Both the position numbers and the translations under genes were made by a program. Shown here piece after piece: positions 27,017 through 36,577 of a DNA stretch of 64,000 nt. Below the pieces are notes generated by a model, which was not told where the DNA came from, did not search any database, and was given only the letters and a program-made list of their open reading frames with translations. Each line of letters opens with the position of its first letter. Positions within the stretch are counted from its first letter, which is position 1. Source of the DNA: G963665085 sp963665085 (GTDB taxonomy: Bacteria > Bacteroidota > Bacteroidia > Bacteroidales > JAAAOM01); the NCBI GenBank assembly GCA_963665085.2, contig CAXXXS010000001.1, positions 992,001 through 1,056,000 on the forward strand, read 5' to 3'.

Positions 27017-28531
27017 TTAAACCAAAACTTTTCCTTTCATATCAGAAGGAACATCAAGTCCCATTATAGTTAAAAGAGTTGGTGCAACATCAGCCAGGAT
27101 ACCATCTTTAATTGATGTGTAATCTTTGTCAATCAACACACAAGGTACTGGATTTAACGAGTGAGCTGTGTTTGGAGAACCATCTGCATTTACAGCGTTA
27201 TCAGCATTACCATGGTCTGCAATAATAACAACTGAATAACCTCCTTCTTTTGCTGCAGTAACAACGTCTTTCACACATTCATCAACAGCAACAACTGCTT
27301 TATAAATAGCTTCGTAAACACCTGTGTGACCAACCATATCGCCATTAGCGAAATTCAAACAAACAAAATCTGCTGTCTGATTTTTCAACTCAGGTACAAT
27401 TGCATCACGTACATCAAAAGCACTCATTTCTGGTTTTAAATCGTATGTTGCAACTTTTGGTGAAGGACATAAAATTCTTTTTTCTCCTGGAAATTCTTTC
27501 TCACGACCTCCAGAAAAGAAGAATGTTACATGGGCATACTTCTCTGTCTCAGCGATACGAATTTGTTTTAATCCGGCATTTGAAACAACTTCACCCATTG
27601 TATTTTTAACATCTTCTTTACTATAAATGACATTAATACCTTTGAAATCTGCTTTATATTCTGTCATGGTATACCACTCAAGATTCTGAGTTTTCATACC
27701 AAAATCCGGAAGATCTTGCTGTGTAAATGCTATTGTTGCCTGACGCAGTCTATCAGTACGGAAGTTAAAACAGATTACAACATCACCTTCTTTAAACGTT
27801 GCAACAGGTTCTCCATTTTCATCAGTAACAACAGTAGGCTTTAAAAATTCATCGGTAACATCATTTGCATAACTTTTTTCAATAGCATCAACTATATCCG
27901 TAGTTTTCTCGCCTTTACCATCTAACCATAGGTCATATGCTAATTTCATACGATCCCAGTTTGTGTCACGGTCCATTCCAAAATATCTTCCAACTAAAGA
28001 AGCAAATTTTGCATTGGTTGGTTTCAAGCTTTCAATATCAGTTTTAACAAAACCAAGTCCTGATCTTGGATCAGTATCACGACCATCGGTAAGACCATGA
28101 ACAAAAATATTTTCCAATCCCATATCTGTTGCAATTTGAGCAAGAGCAACCATATGAGAACTTAATGAGTGAACCCCACCAGGACCGATAAGACCTACAA
28201 GGTGAACATTTTTGTTATTCTCTTTTGCATAAGAATATGCTTTCACAATTTGTTCATGCTCCCAAAGTGATTTATCTCTTATTGCGCGGGTTATTTTTAC
28301 CATATCCTGGTAAAGTACACGTCCGGCACCAATATTAAGATGCCCAACTTCAGAGTTACCCATTTGTCCTTCGGGTAATCCAACATCTTCACCACAAGCC
28401 ATTAACTTCGAAGTTGGCTGAGAAGCCATCAACGAATCCATAAATGGAGTTGGAGCCGAAGCTATAACATCAGATTTATCTCCTTTACCCATTCCCCAAC
28501 CATCGAGGATAATTAATATTGCTTTTTTCAT
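27017..28531 (-). CDS. gpmI: 2,3-bisphosphoglycerate-independent phosphoglycerate mutase
   Basis: About 504 residues, the normal length. It interconverts 3- and 2-phosphoglycerate in glycolysis and gluconeogenesis with two Mn2+. Visible signatures are ILDGWGMGKG at the N-terminus, GQMGNSEVGHLNIGAGR around the catalytic Ser, HGLTDGRDT, FNFRTDRLRQ and NFANGDMVGHTG, plus the C-terminal metal motif IADHGNADNA. ATG at 28531 begins MKKAILIILDGW; a TTG at 28555 would add eight unneeded residues. Confidence 0.97.
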   Translation of the reverse strand: MKKAILIILDGWGMGKGDKSDVIASAPTPFMDSLMASQPTSKLMACGEDVGLPEGQMGNSEVGHLNIGAGRVLYQDMVKITRAIRDKSLWEHEQIVKAYSYAKENNKNVHLVGLIGPGGVHSLSSHMVALAQIATDMGLENIFVHGLTDGRDTDPRSGLGFVKTDIESLKPTNAKFASLVGRYFGMDRDTNWDRMKLAYDLWLDGKGEKTTDIVDAIEKSYANDVTDEFLKPTVVTDENGEPVATFKEGDVVICFNFRTDRLRQATIAFTQQDLPDFGMKTQNLEWYTMTEYKADFKGINVIYSKEDVKNTMGEVVSNAGLKQIRIAETEKYAHVTFFFSGGREKEFPGEKRILCPSPKVATYDLKPEMSAFDVRDAIVPELKNQTADFVCLNFANGDMVGHTGVYEAIYKAVVAVDECVKDVVTAAKEGGYSVVIIADHGNADNAVNADGSPNTAHSLNPVPCVLIDKDYTSIKDGILADVAPTLLTIMGLDVPSDMKGKVLV

Positions 28532-28566
28532 ATTATTATTTTTATTTAATTGCAACTACGAAGGGG

Positions 28567-28574
28567 CAAAAGTA
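28567..28574 (-). promoter_or_regulatory. -7 promoter element for gpmI
   Basis: Minus strand TACTTTTG fully matches TAnnTTTG, 36 bp before the ATG. No clear -33 element is seen. Confidence 0.4.
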
Positions 28575-28630
28575 ACATTTCCCTCCTTAAACTTCCTTAA
28601 CAAAAGATTATTTTTTTGTAGATAAATAAG

Positions 28631-28853
28631 TTACACTTTTCTTACTTGATAGGTATTCCAATACTTCCAATCGTTGATTTTGCCTTTTCCTGCATCTAAA
28701 ATTTGTTGAAGAAATATAATACAATAATTTTTTCTGCGTTCTTTGTCAAACAAAACCTCTGAGCAAATAAGGAATCATACTAGCTCGTATATAACCATTT
28801 TCAATCAGGTTAAACAACGTAATAAGATGAATGTTTGTTTTTTTAGCAAATAA
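28631..28853 (-). pseudogene. Decayed coding remnant, frameshifted
   Basis: On the minus strand, two frames join into one protein-like sequence: NIHLITLFNLIENGYIRA then, after a one-base shift near 28770-28780, VLFDKERRKNYCIIF and ILDAGKGKINDWKYWNTYQ, ending at a TAA (28631-28633). About 75 residues with no start codon. No family is recognised. It sits just after flavodoxin, perhaps the remains of an accompanying small gene. The rest of the gap up to gpmI holds only its promoter. Confidence 0.35.
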
Positions 28854-28858
28854 TATCT

Positions 28859-29365
28859 CTACACAAATTTATCCATAATATTTTCAATCCATTTGTTTAC
28901 TCTTGGTTGAGTTAATTCCGGCTGTGTATCTTCGTCTATAGCTAACCCAATAAAATGACCATCAACTAAAGCTTTTGAGAAATCGAAGTCATAACCTTCC
29001 GCTGGCCAACTACCAATTATTTTGCAATTCCAATCTTTAACTTTATTATAAAGAATCCCTAACCCATCACAAAAGGATTCAGAATAAGTATCCTGATCCC
29101 CTAAACCATATAAAGCAATAACTTTATCATATAAATGATCCTTGCTGATATGCTTTACAAACTCTTCCCAATCTTCCTGAAACTCACCTACGCCCCATGT
29201 AGATATCCCGAATATAATATTCTCAAAATCAGAAATTTTCGTTGGATTTGTTTCAGAGATATCATGAAGCTCAACATAGTAATTATGAAGTTTACGTTTT
29301 ATCATAACTGCTACAGTTTCACAATTACCCGTAGTTGAGCCATAAAATATTCCAATAGGTTTCAT
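28859..29365 (-). CDS. fldA: Flavodoxin
   Basis: 168 residues, the long-chain type. The phosphate-binding loop of FMN is GSTTGNCETVA near the N-terminus; the flavin-stacking loops are seen in ISTWGVGEFQEDW and YGLGDQDTYSE. It is a soluble one-electron carrier that can replace ferredoxin, for example under iron limitation. Single gene with its own promoter region. Confidence 0.95.
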   Translation of the reverse strand: MKPIGIFYGSTTGNCETVAVMIKRKLHNYYVELHDISETNPTKISDFENIIFGISTWGVGEFQEDWEEFVKHISKDHLYDKVIALYGLGDQDTYSESFCDGLGILYNKVKDWNCKIIGSWPAEGYDFDFSKALVDGHFIGLAIDEDTQPELTQPRVNKWIENIMDKFV

Positions 29366-29501
29366 CGGATTTATCTTTGTTTAAATAACAATTAAGAAGT
29401 TAGAAAATTAATCTTTATATAACTAATATAAAAATTAAATAACGTTAGGCTTAAATAGCTAATTATTAAAACAATAAAAACCTATTTCTTAATAAGATCT
29501 A

Positions 29502-30089
29502 TTATGCTTTATTAAATTTTTTATTTCGAAAAGACCAATAAAGCACAATTATTCCTGTAATTATAAATGGAAGACTAAGACTTTGCCCTAATTTTAATGA
29601 CCATCCTTGCTCTGCCTCAACTTGTACTTCTTTTACGAACTCGATAAAAAAACGCGCAGTAAATACAAGAATTAAAAATAAAGAAAATAATAAACCCGGT
29701 CTTGGGTTTCCTTTTTTAGGGGCTTTGAAATAAATAAAATATAGGATTACAAAAATTACCAAATAAGAAAGTGACTCATAGATTTGGGTAGGATGTTTGG
29801 CAACCGTCTCACCGTTTCTCACAAAAATAAACCCCCAGGGTAAATCTGTTTGGTAGCCATAAATCTCTGAATTCATTAAATTACCTAGCCGTATAAAACA
29901 TCCTGCTAAAGCCGTTGGGACAACAACTCTATCAAGTACCCAGATATATGGTTTTTTGTATTTCCTCGAAAAAATAAACAATGCAACTAAAATTCCAATT
30001 GCACCACCATGGCTGGCTAGTCCTCCATGCCAAACCATTAATATTTCCATTGGGTTACTGAGATAATATTTTGGTTCATAAACAAACAA
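29502..30089 (-). pseudogene. lgt: lgt, C-terminal part (prolipoprotein diacylglyceryl transferase, frameshifted)
   Basis: This frame carries most of Lgt: YEPKYYLSNPMEI, the signature HGGLASHGGAIG, RLGNLMNSEIYG, HPTQIYESLSY and FIEFVKEVQ, with several membrane helices. It begins without a natural start, exactly where the N-terminal piece leaves the frame. Joining both pieces by adding one A to the A3 run at 30080-30082 (a fourth T on the coding strand) restores CLF-YEPKYYL, the expected family sequence. Lgt attaches diacylglycerol to lipoprotein cysteines at the inner membrane. Confidence 0.85.
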
Positions 30090-30307
30090 TGTCCTAATCT
30101 GGCCCCAACTACAGTAGCTACAACCATATAAATTGTGAGTTTATCAAGAAGCTCATCAGAAAGGCCCTCTATTCTAAACATTTTTCTAACAATCATATAG
30201 CTTATATAAAATGCAGCGGCAAATAATAGTCCATAATATCTTATTGAAAATGGACCTAAAGGAAATATCTCTGGATTAACATTCCAGGTTATAAAGTTTA
30301 TAATCAT
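30038..30307 (-). pseudogene. lgt: lgt, N-terminal part (frameshifted)
   Basis: ATG at 30307. The Lgt N-terminus is clear: PEIFPLGPFSIRYYGLLFA and VGARLGHCLF. Then the frame shifts and ends after 12 aberrant residues (MNQNIISVTQWK). Every other family motif lies in the overlapping frame. Since lipoproteins are abundant in this window and Lgt is usually essential in diderms, a base-calling error is as likely as a real mutation. Confidence 0.85.
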
Positions 30308-30331
30308 TTTTTTATTGCTTTGACGAAGTCA

Positions 30332-30361
30332 CAAATGTAATAAAACCAATATTTAATCCAA
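30332..30361 (-). promoter_or_regulatory. Promoter of lgt
   Basis: Minus strand TTGG (30358-30361), 18-bp spacer, TACATTTG (30332-30339), a good Bacteroidota promoter 25 bp before the ATG. Confidence 0.6.
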
Positions 30362-30476
30362 TTTAGTTATTCTTAAATTTAAATTAAGCATAGATTTTGT
30401 AAAGAAAGTAAGATGATTTTTCTGATTCAAATCGTTTTATTTATATTCGTATCTTTTTATTATAAAATATAAAGAA

Positions 30477-32363
30477 TTGAAAATTAAATATTTATTCATT
30501 ATAACAGCTCTATTACTTCTCGTTTTAACGAAATGTGCAAAGGTTAGTTCCCCAACAGGAGGGCCTCGGGATTCTATTCCCCCCCAATTAATCTCAAGTG
30601 ATCCCAGAAACTATTCTTCAAACACAAATGAACAAAATATTGAAATTACTTTTGATGAGTTTATTCAATTAAAGGATGTAAACAGCACACTTATTATATC
30701 TCCTCCCCTGGAAGAAAAACCTATTGTTAAATTAAAGGGAAAGACTGTTTCCATAGAGCTAAAGAATGAATTAAAAGATAGTACAACCTATACATTAAAT
30801 TTTGGAAATTCAATTGTTGATAACAACGAGGGAAACCCAAATGAAAATTTTGAATTTGTATTCAGTACTGGAAATTATGTAGATTCATTTTCAGTAACTG
30901 GTACATTACTAAATAGTTTTACACTCGAACCTTCCGAGAATCAAGTTTATATTTCGTTATATAAAAATCTTTCTGACACAGCCCCACTTACACAGATTCC
31001 TTTTTACCTGGGAAGAACGGATGAATTTGGGAATTACAGTATAAATAATATATCGGAAGGGAAATATAGGCTTTTTGCCATTGAAGATGCCAATAATAAT
31101 CTTTATTATGATCTTCCGAATGAAAAAATAGCATTTTTTGATTCAGTCATAACCATTAACCAATCGTTTTTCTCTGAATTAGATTCTAAACCAGATACTA
31201 TGCTATTGGATAGTTTATCTAATAATACTATTAGTCTAGAAAAAGATACTTTGACTAATATTCTCTATAAGAAAAAATATGCATTTCATGCTCCATTGTT
31301 TTTTTTCCAGGAAAGTTTTCCCAACCAATATATTCAAGACAATGAGCGTTCAGAAAAATATAAAATGCAGATTTTTTTAAATGAACCTTACAGGGATTCT
31401 ATCCTCTTTAAAATTATTGATCCTCCTACTGAGAATATTGAGCTGACACCTTCATTCTCGGCAAAATTTGACACACTATCCTTTTGGATTTCGGATACTA
31501 CTATTGCGAATAGAGACAGTTTAAAAGCACAATTCTCTTTTTATGCAACCGATAGTACTAATAATTATTATTGGAAAACCGACACGCTAGATTTTAATTA
31601 CAGAAAACCAAAAATAGTCCAGGATAGAAAAAAAAGAAAACCTGAAGAAAACTCTAAAGTTGAAAATCAAAATTTAAAACTTAAAACAAATATTAGTCAA
31701 AATAAAGTATTCGATCTAAATAAGAACATTGTTGTCAATACAATTTATCCAATTGATTCAATAATTAAGGATGGCATTGTCCTATATTCAGTGATTGATT
31801 CAATAAAAACAATTGAAAAATTTGATGTTTTAAGAAACTCTCTTGAAATAACAAAATTTCAATTACATCCGGAATGGAAACCTTCAACTACCTATGAGTT
31901 ACTAATTATTCCTTCAGCAGTTAAAAACATCTACGAGTTAGATTATGATAGTTTAAACCTTTCATTTAAGACACAAGAAAAAGAATATTATGGATCATTT
32001 ATCCTTAATATTAAAAATTATAAAAATCCGTTAATCATACAATTATTGAACGAAGACAGATCAAAAATTTTGGATGAAAGGTATTGTGCTGGGGACACTG
32101 CTTTAAAATTTGATTATCTCCAACCAGAAACCTACCAACTAAAAATGATTTATGATCTAGATTCCAATAGGCAATGGACGACAGGAAATTATATTAAAAA
32201 CAGACAGCCTGAAAAAATCGAATATTACCCAAAACCTATAAACATACGCTCAAATTGGGATATAGAAGAAACTTGGGATTACACGAGTGCTCCAAAGGAA
32301 TATAAGTTAGAACCTCAACAAGATAAAAAGGATGACAAGAAAAAACAACCAAGGGCAAGATAG
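30477..32363 (+). CDS. Large lipoprotein with SbsA-type Ig-like domain
   Basis: 628 residues. Signal with lipobox (VLTKC), followed by SSPTGGPRDSIPPQLISSDP and an SbsA Ig-like domain (ITFDEFIQLKD, TYTLNFGNSIVDNNEGN), then a CNA-like beta segment (YSINNISEGKYRLFAIEDANNN), and further beta repeats. It closes with a basic tail (DKKDDKKKQPRAR). Widespread in Bacteroidota; probably an outer-membrane-anchored surface or periplasmic protein of unknown role. The start is TTG at 30477, the only one that opens the signal peptide (KIKYLFI). Confidence 0.8.
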   Translation: MKIKYLFIITALLLLVLTKCAKVSSPTGGPRDSIPPQLISSDPRNYSSNTNEQNIEITFDEFIQLKDVNSTLIISPPLEEKPIVKLKGKTVSIELKNELKDSTTYTLNFGNSIVDNNEGNPNENFEFVFSTGNYVDSFSVTGTLLNSFTLEPSENQVYISLYKNLSDTAPLTQIPFYLGRTDEFGNYSINNISEGKYRLFAIEDANNNLYYDLPNEKIAFFDSVITINQSFFSELDSKPDTMLLDSLSNNTISLEKDTLTNILYKKKYAFHAPLFFFQESFPNQYIQDNERSEKYKMQIFLNEPYRDSILFKIIDPPTENIELTPSFSAKFDTLSFWISDTTIANRDSLKAQFSFYATDSTNNYYWKTDTLDFNYRKPKIVQDRKKRKPEENSKVENQNLKLKTNISQNKVFDLNKNIVVNTIYPIDSIIKDGIVLYSVIDSIKTIEKFDVLRNSLEITKFQLHPEWKPSTTYELLIIPSAVKNIYELDYDSLNLSFKTQEKEYYGSFILNIKNYKNPLIIQLLNEDRSKILDERYCAGDTALKFDYLQPETYQLKMIYDLDSNRQWTTGNYIKNRQPEKIEYYPKPINIRSNWDIEETWDYTSAPKEYKLEPQQDKKDDKKKQPRAR

Positions 32364-32366
32364 CTT

Positions 32367-32738
32367 TTAATATTTTTCAAATACATTAGATAGCAATTCT
32401 CTGTTTATCTCTTCTTTTACGATATAGCTTCTAGCCCCAGCTTCAATCATTTGGATAACATAATTCATGTCTGTGTGAAAAGATAGTGCAATAATAATTA
32501 GACTTCTATAAATATCAGAGGCTATTTTTGTAGCTTTTATCCCATTCATCACAGGCATATCAATGTCCATAAAAACAATGTCGATTACTTTTTCTGAAAG
32601 AATATCTAAACACTCCTGGCCATTTGAAGCAATATCAATAGATTCAACTTTATCTTCAAAAAAATCTAAAATTAGAAATTTAAGAGCATTTATGAAATGA
32701 GGGTGATCATCAACTAAAAGAATTCGATATTTTTTCAT
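32367..32738 (-). CDS. Single-domain response regulator
   Basis: About 123 residues. Receiver with DDH near the start, Asp in IVFMDIDMPVMNG, and a YIVKEE segment in place of the usual KP; no output domain. ATG at 32738 is preferred to the TTG at 32756. The receiver resembles NarL-type regulators without the DNA-binding part. It is a lone gene, converging on the Ig-like lipoprotein gene with a 3-bp gap. Confidence 0.8.
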   Translation of the reverse strand: MKKYRILLVDDHPHFINALKFLILDFFEDKVESIDIASNGQECLDILSEKVIDIVFMDIDMPVMNGIKATKIASDIYRSLIIIALSFHTDMNYVIQMIEAGARSYIVKEEINRELLSNVFEKY

Positions 32739-32843
32739 AAAGCTGAATTTGCTCAAATATATTCTGAACTATCCAGAAAAAATTGAGAAAAAATACTCAA
32801 TATATAGTAAAAAATGCTTATTAAAGAATACGTATTTTCCGAC

Positions 32844-32882
32844 AAAAAAAACAGGGCGATAGCAAGGACTGCCACCGCCCTG
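32844..32882 (-). terminator. Strong minus-strand terminator
   Basis: CAGGGCG (32852-32858) pairs with CGCCCTG (32876-32882); the minus strand continues with eight T. No annotated gene ends here; it would end the candidate small RNA. Confidence 0.8.
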
Positions 32883-32965
32883 AAAACCAAACCACACTAA
32901 AACAACCCTAAATCAAACTTATTCTTCACTTACAACTTTGATGTTGTAAAAATACAAATTATCTA
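32844..32965 (-). ncRNA. Candidate small RNA ending in a strong terminator
   Basis: A ~650-bp stretch (32757-33404) holds no convincing gene, yet a strong terminator (32844-32882) faces left in it. The next gene upstream on that strand already has its own terminator at 33341-33368. Between them a promoter-like TTGG...TAATTTG and a hairpin ACAAC-ATCAAA-GTTGT (32932-32947) precede the terminator stem, giving a possible RNA of about 110-120 nt. No known RNA family was recognised. The rest of the gap (32970-33340) shows only AT-rich sequence with a chance 29-codon frame at 33031. Confidence 0.4.
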
Positions 32966-33340
32966 ACCAATCTCCTCAATATATTATAATCTTTTTTTAA
33001 TTTTCTTTCGTGGAAGAAGTTAACTCAACTATGCAACAATCACTTATGCTACTTATTCCTAACGCCTCAATCTTTCTACCTCAATCAAAACCCCTCTTCT
33101 TCCTTTTCTTCATAGTCTAAGTAATGTATAACTTAATCTCCCCCTACTTATCATCTTTTTTGTATCATTAACTTCAGTTCTCCACGAAGAAAATAAAAAC
33201 ATTATATTAAGAACTTTCTTATTTACTTTTGGCTTTCATTATTAACCATTACAAAAATATGATGCTTTTTGCTATTAATATTGAGAGATTTTACTCAAAT
33301 TAGAAAATTAAATACTCAATTAATTTGCGTGGTTATTTAC

Positions 33341-33368
33341 AAAAACTACCCACATAAATATGAGTAGT
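33341..33368 (-). terminator. Terminator after the LuxR-type regulator
   Basis: Minus strand ACTACTCATA...TGGGTAGT followed by five T, 37 bp past the stop codon of the regulator. Confidence 0.6.
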
Positions 33369-33404
33369 TACCGCCATGCGGCAATCTTGTTATTTATCTG
33401 TAAA

Positions 33405-34040
33405 TCAGATTTTTACAATGTTATTTTTAATAGCATAAACTACAAGGCTGATAGAATTTGACGATTCCGTCTTTAATAATAAATTAGAACGATGCCTCTC
33501 AACGGTCCTTTGACTAATATTTAAATGATCAGAAATCTGACTATTTGAAAAGCCTTTACATATAAGGATTAATATTTCTCTTTCGCGTTTCGTGAAATTT
33601 ATTGTTGGATTTTCAGTTTTACTTTTTATGAGACTTAATAATAATTCTTGCGAAAAGAATGTCCCTCCCGCTAATATTGTTTTAATACCATTCATTAGCT
33701 CTTCATTGTCAGCATCTTTAAGTATAAAACCTTTAACGCCAAGTTCAATCATTGAATTATAATAAGCATCTTCGCCAAACATAGATAAAACAAGAATAGC
33801 CAAGTGAGGATATTTTTTAAGTGCAATTTGTGTAGCATCAACGCCATTTAGTACCGGCATACTTATATCCATTAACACCAAATCAGGTTTAATAATATCA
33901 AGAAGATCTAAAAACTCCTGTCCGTTTGCAGCCTCTGCAACTACCTCAACGCCTTCCATCTCATTAACAATAAATTTAAGACCAGTCCTGAACAGGCGAT
34001 GGTCATCAACAATTATTATTTTCCGATTTGGTGTATCCAT
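33405..34040 (-). CDS. NarL/LuxR-family response regulator
   Basis: 211 residues. Intact receiver (IIIVDDHRLFRTGL; Asp in LVLMDISMPVLNG; LKDAD in the KP position) and a LuxR helix-turn-helix (FTKREREILILICKGFSNSQ, SQRTVERHRSNLLLKT). The histidine kinase gene ends 33 bp upstream, so the two form an operon and almost surely a cognate pair. Confidence 0.93.
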   Translation of the reverse strand: MDTPNRKIIIVDDHRLFRTGLKFIVNEMEGVEVVAEAANGQEFLDLLDIIKPDLVLMDISMPVLNGVDATQIALKKYPHLAILVLSMFGEDAYYNSMIELGVKGFILKDADNEELMNGIKTILAGGTFFSQELLLSLIKSKTENPTINFTKREREILILICKGFSNSQISDHLNISQRTVERHRSNLLLKTESSNSISLVVYAIKNNIVKI

Positions 34041-34073
34041 TATAAGGGTATTTTTATTAACGAATATAAATAT

Positions 34074-35882
34074 TTATTGGACTATAGGTGTATCTATTTT
34101 AATTTTTATTCCTTTCTCAGGATTCTCAAACTCAAATTTACCATTTAAAGATTTTATCCTACTCATTAAATTATATAGCCCCATTCCTTTTTTATCAATT
34201 GTATTGATATCAAAACCAATACCATCATCCAGATACAATAAGATTAGTTTTTTCTTCTTTTTGTTCAATTTAATCACAATATTTTTTGCTTTGGCATGCT
34301 TTATAGTATTGTTAATTAACTCTTTTACAATTCTGTAAAATGTAGTTTCTAAACTATTTTCAAACCGGATATTTTCCAGGTTAGACTCAAATTTTATTGC
34401 TATATAATCCGATAGTTTACTAATAAAATTTTCGACAGCTGATACAATTCCGTAATTAGTTAAAATATGCGGGCTCAAATCATTTGAAACTTGTTTAGTT
34501 GTTTGAATTGCCTCCATTATTATTTCATTGACCTGATCAATTATATAAACTTGTTTTTTAGCATCAACTGTATTCATAAATGAATTCATATACATTTTAA
34601 TGCTGGATAACAATGGGCCTAAATCGTCATGAAGATTTTTTGCAAAACGTTCTCGTTCTCGTTCTTCTGTGCTAATTACTGCATCTAAAACTTTTCTTTC
34701 AGTAATTTTTCTTTCGGCAATATCCCTAATAACAGTTAAAATGGCATCCTCACCACTATAATTGATTAGTTTGCTATCTAACTCAACAGGAAAAGCTACA
34801 CCATTTTCATTTACTAACTCTAATTCTATATTGGAAGTATATCCCTTTGAAATAATTTCTGCGATCCTTTTGTTCCTTGCCTTGTGGTATTCAACAGGCA
34901 TCAAATCAAAAAGATTTATATTCTGAAGTTTTTCCTTATTAAATTGTATTTTTTCATAAAAAACATTATTCCCTTCAACTAATTTACCGTCTATTGTAGA
35001 GATTAGAATAGCGTCATTACTATTATTAAAAATATTTCTGAATTTATTTTCGCTCTCTACAAGGGCTTCCCTTGTTATTCTTTCCTGGGTAATGTCGCGG
35101 AAAAGAACTTGAAGCCTGCCGTCTTCTAATCTTTTAGTACTCATCTCAACAAAAACTTCACTTTGTTTCCTTGTATTAATATTTCGTTGAGTTACTGTTA
35201 TTTCGCCTTTATTTAATAAATCGTATCGAAGAGGGTTTTCTTTCAGTTCGGTTTGTAAGAATAATATATTAATATTTTTACCTATAATATCTTCTTTATC
35301 ATAATTTATAATTTCAAGCATCCTTGAGTTTACATCAATGATTATTCCATCTGGATTACCAACAAGAATACCATCACCTGCTTGTTCAAATAAAGTTCTA
35401 AACCTGATTTCACTTTCTTTAAGCCTGCTATTTGATCTCTCTAAATCTTCATTCGTTCGTTTAAGATTTTTTAGTAAATCTAAATTCTCCTTACGAAGGA
35501 GGAAAGTCTCAATTGCATTTTCAATTGTAAATAATAAATCCTCCCTATTCCAAGGTTTAGTGTGAAATCTATAAACATTTCCTTTATTTATAGCCTCTAT
35601 TAAAGTATCAATATCTGCATAGGCGGTTAGAATAATCCTAACAATATTTGGATATTGTTTCTCAACTTCATTAAGAAATTGTATCCCTGTATTCTCGGGC
35701 ATACGCTGATCGGAAATTATAACTTTTATTTCGTTATTTGCTAATATTTCCCAAGCTGTTGAGAGATCTTTGGCAATAAAAATTTTGAATTCTTTAGCAA
35801 AAGAATATAAAAACCCATCGAGATTTTCTTGATCATCATCGACATATAAAACCTGCTTTTCTTCGATGTTTAGTGTTTTCAT
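34074..35882 (-). CDS. Soluble PAS histidine kinase with N-terminal receiver
   Basis: 602 residues without membrane segments. Order: receiver domain (VLYVDDDQENLDGF; Asp in VIISDQRMPENTG), a coiled coil, two PAS domains (FRTLFEQAGDGILVGNPDG and FRNIFNNSNDAILIST), then a HisKA_3 dimerisation domain (FAKNLHDDLGPLLSSIKMYMN, His in HDDL) and a HATPase with GIGFD and KGMGLYNLMSRIK. HisKA_3 kinases pair with NarL/LuxR regulators, matching the next gene. The fused receiver suggests input from another phosphorelay. Confidence 0.92.
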   Translation of the reverse strand: MKTLNIEEKQVLYVDDDQENLDGFLYSFAKEFKIFIAKDLSTAWEILANNEIKVIISDQRMPENTGIQFLNEVEKQYPNIVRIILTAYADIDTLIEAINKGNVYRFHTKPWNREDLLFTIENAIETFLLRKENLDLLKNLKRTNEDLERSNSRLKESEIRFRTLFEQAGDGILVGNPDGIIIDVNSRMLEIINYDKEDIIGKNINILFLQTELKENPLRYDLLNKGEITVTQRNINTRKQSEVFVEMSTKRLEDGRLQVLFRDITQERITREALVESENKFRNIFNNSNDAILISTIDGKLVEGNNVFYEKIQFNKEKLQNINLFDLMPVEYHKARNKRIAEIISKGYTSNIELELVNENGVAFPVELDSKLINYSGEDAILTVIRDIAERKITERKVLDAVISTEERERERFAKNLHDDLGPLLSSIKMYMNSFMNTVDAKKQVYIIDQVNEIIMEAIQTTKQVSNDLSPHILTNYGIVSAVENFISKLSDYIAIKFESNLENIRFENSLETTFYRIVKELINNTIKHAKAKNIVIKLNKKKKKLILLYLDDGIGFDINTIDKKGMGLYNLMSRIKSLNGKFEFENPEKGIKIKIDTPIVQ

Positions 35883-36097
35883 AAGTCAAATTTGTTATTG
35901 CTACTACTGTAAAAAATAATTAAGTAATAACGTTAACAGTGTTTTGCTTTTTTCAATTCCAACCTGGATAATTAATAAAAGTGAATAATAATCAAAATTT
36001 TATCTTACTAAAAATGATTTATTTGTGCTAATAAAGATAATTTATTTAAAAATATTTCCAATATCGTTAGATGTATTAGTAAATGGTTGGGTATGTT

Positions 36098-36469
36098 TTA
36101 GACATCAACATATGCGACAAAACTAAAAGTGAGTTTGGATATTAGAGAAGCATAATGTTTTCCTGAATCATAAATATCCTCATCATCTTCAGGGTAAAAC
36201 CATTCAATTTTTATGTTACATGTATCAGATCTGTCTTCTAATGCTTTAAAAATGAGGAAAATTTGTTTTGCAGAAGCTGTGTTTATATATTCTAGTTTTA
36301 CGTTCAAAGTAATAGTATCGCATTGTAAATCGTGAATAAACTTAATTAATTTACTATAGAATTTACCAGCATCTTCAGGTAAAGTAACCCCTTCTAGTTT
36401 TAGTTCTCCATTAATTTTAAAATCTACTTCCGGTGTAACCCTGGTTTTTTTAATTATTAAATCTCTCAT
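36098..36469 (-). CDS. DUF1987/SiaC-like regulatory protein
   Basis: 123 residues. Matches the SiaC/DUF1987 fold: TPEVDFKINGELKLEG, PEDAGKFY, then LEYINTASAKQIFLIF, and IEWFYPEDDEDIYDSG. In the Pseudomonas SiaABCD system SiaC is phosphorylated on the Thr of an NTxS-type motif and activates a diguanylate cyclase; that Thr is present here (NTAS). No siaA, siaB or GGDEF gene is nearby. It stands alone on the minus strand. Confidence 0.8.
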   Translation of the reverse strand: MRDLIIKKTRVTPEVDFKINGELKLEGVTLPEDAGKFYSKLIKFIHDLQCDTITLNVKLEYINTASAKQIFLIFKALEDRSDTCNIKIEWFYPEDDEDIYDSGKHYASLISKLTFSFVAYVDV

Positions 36470-36577
36470 GTTTAATTTTAATTACTCAAACATATTAATA
36501 TCACTCAAGACAATGATAATCGAAATGCTCTTTTTATCAACAATTTTAATATTTTCACCGAAAATATACTTAAAAAA

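Noticed and set aside
33031..33120. A small plus-strand gene of 29 codons
   Set aside because: No ribosome binding site or recognised sequence; it looks like chance in an AT-rich gap.
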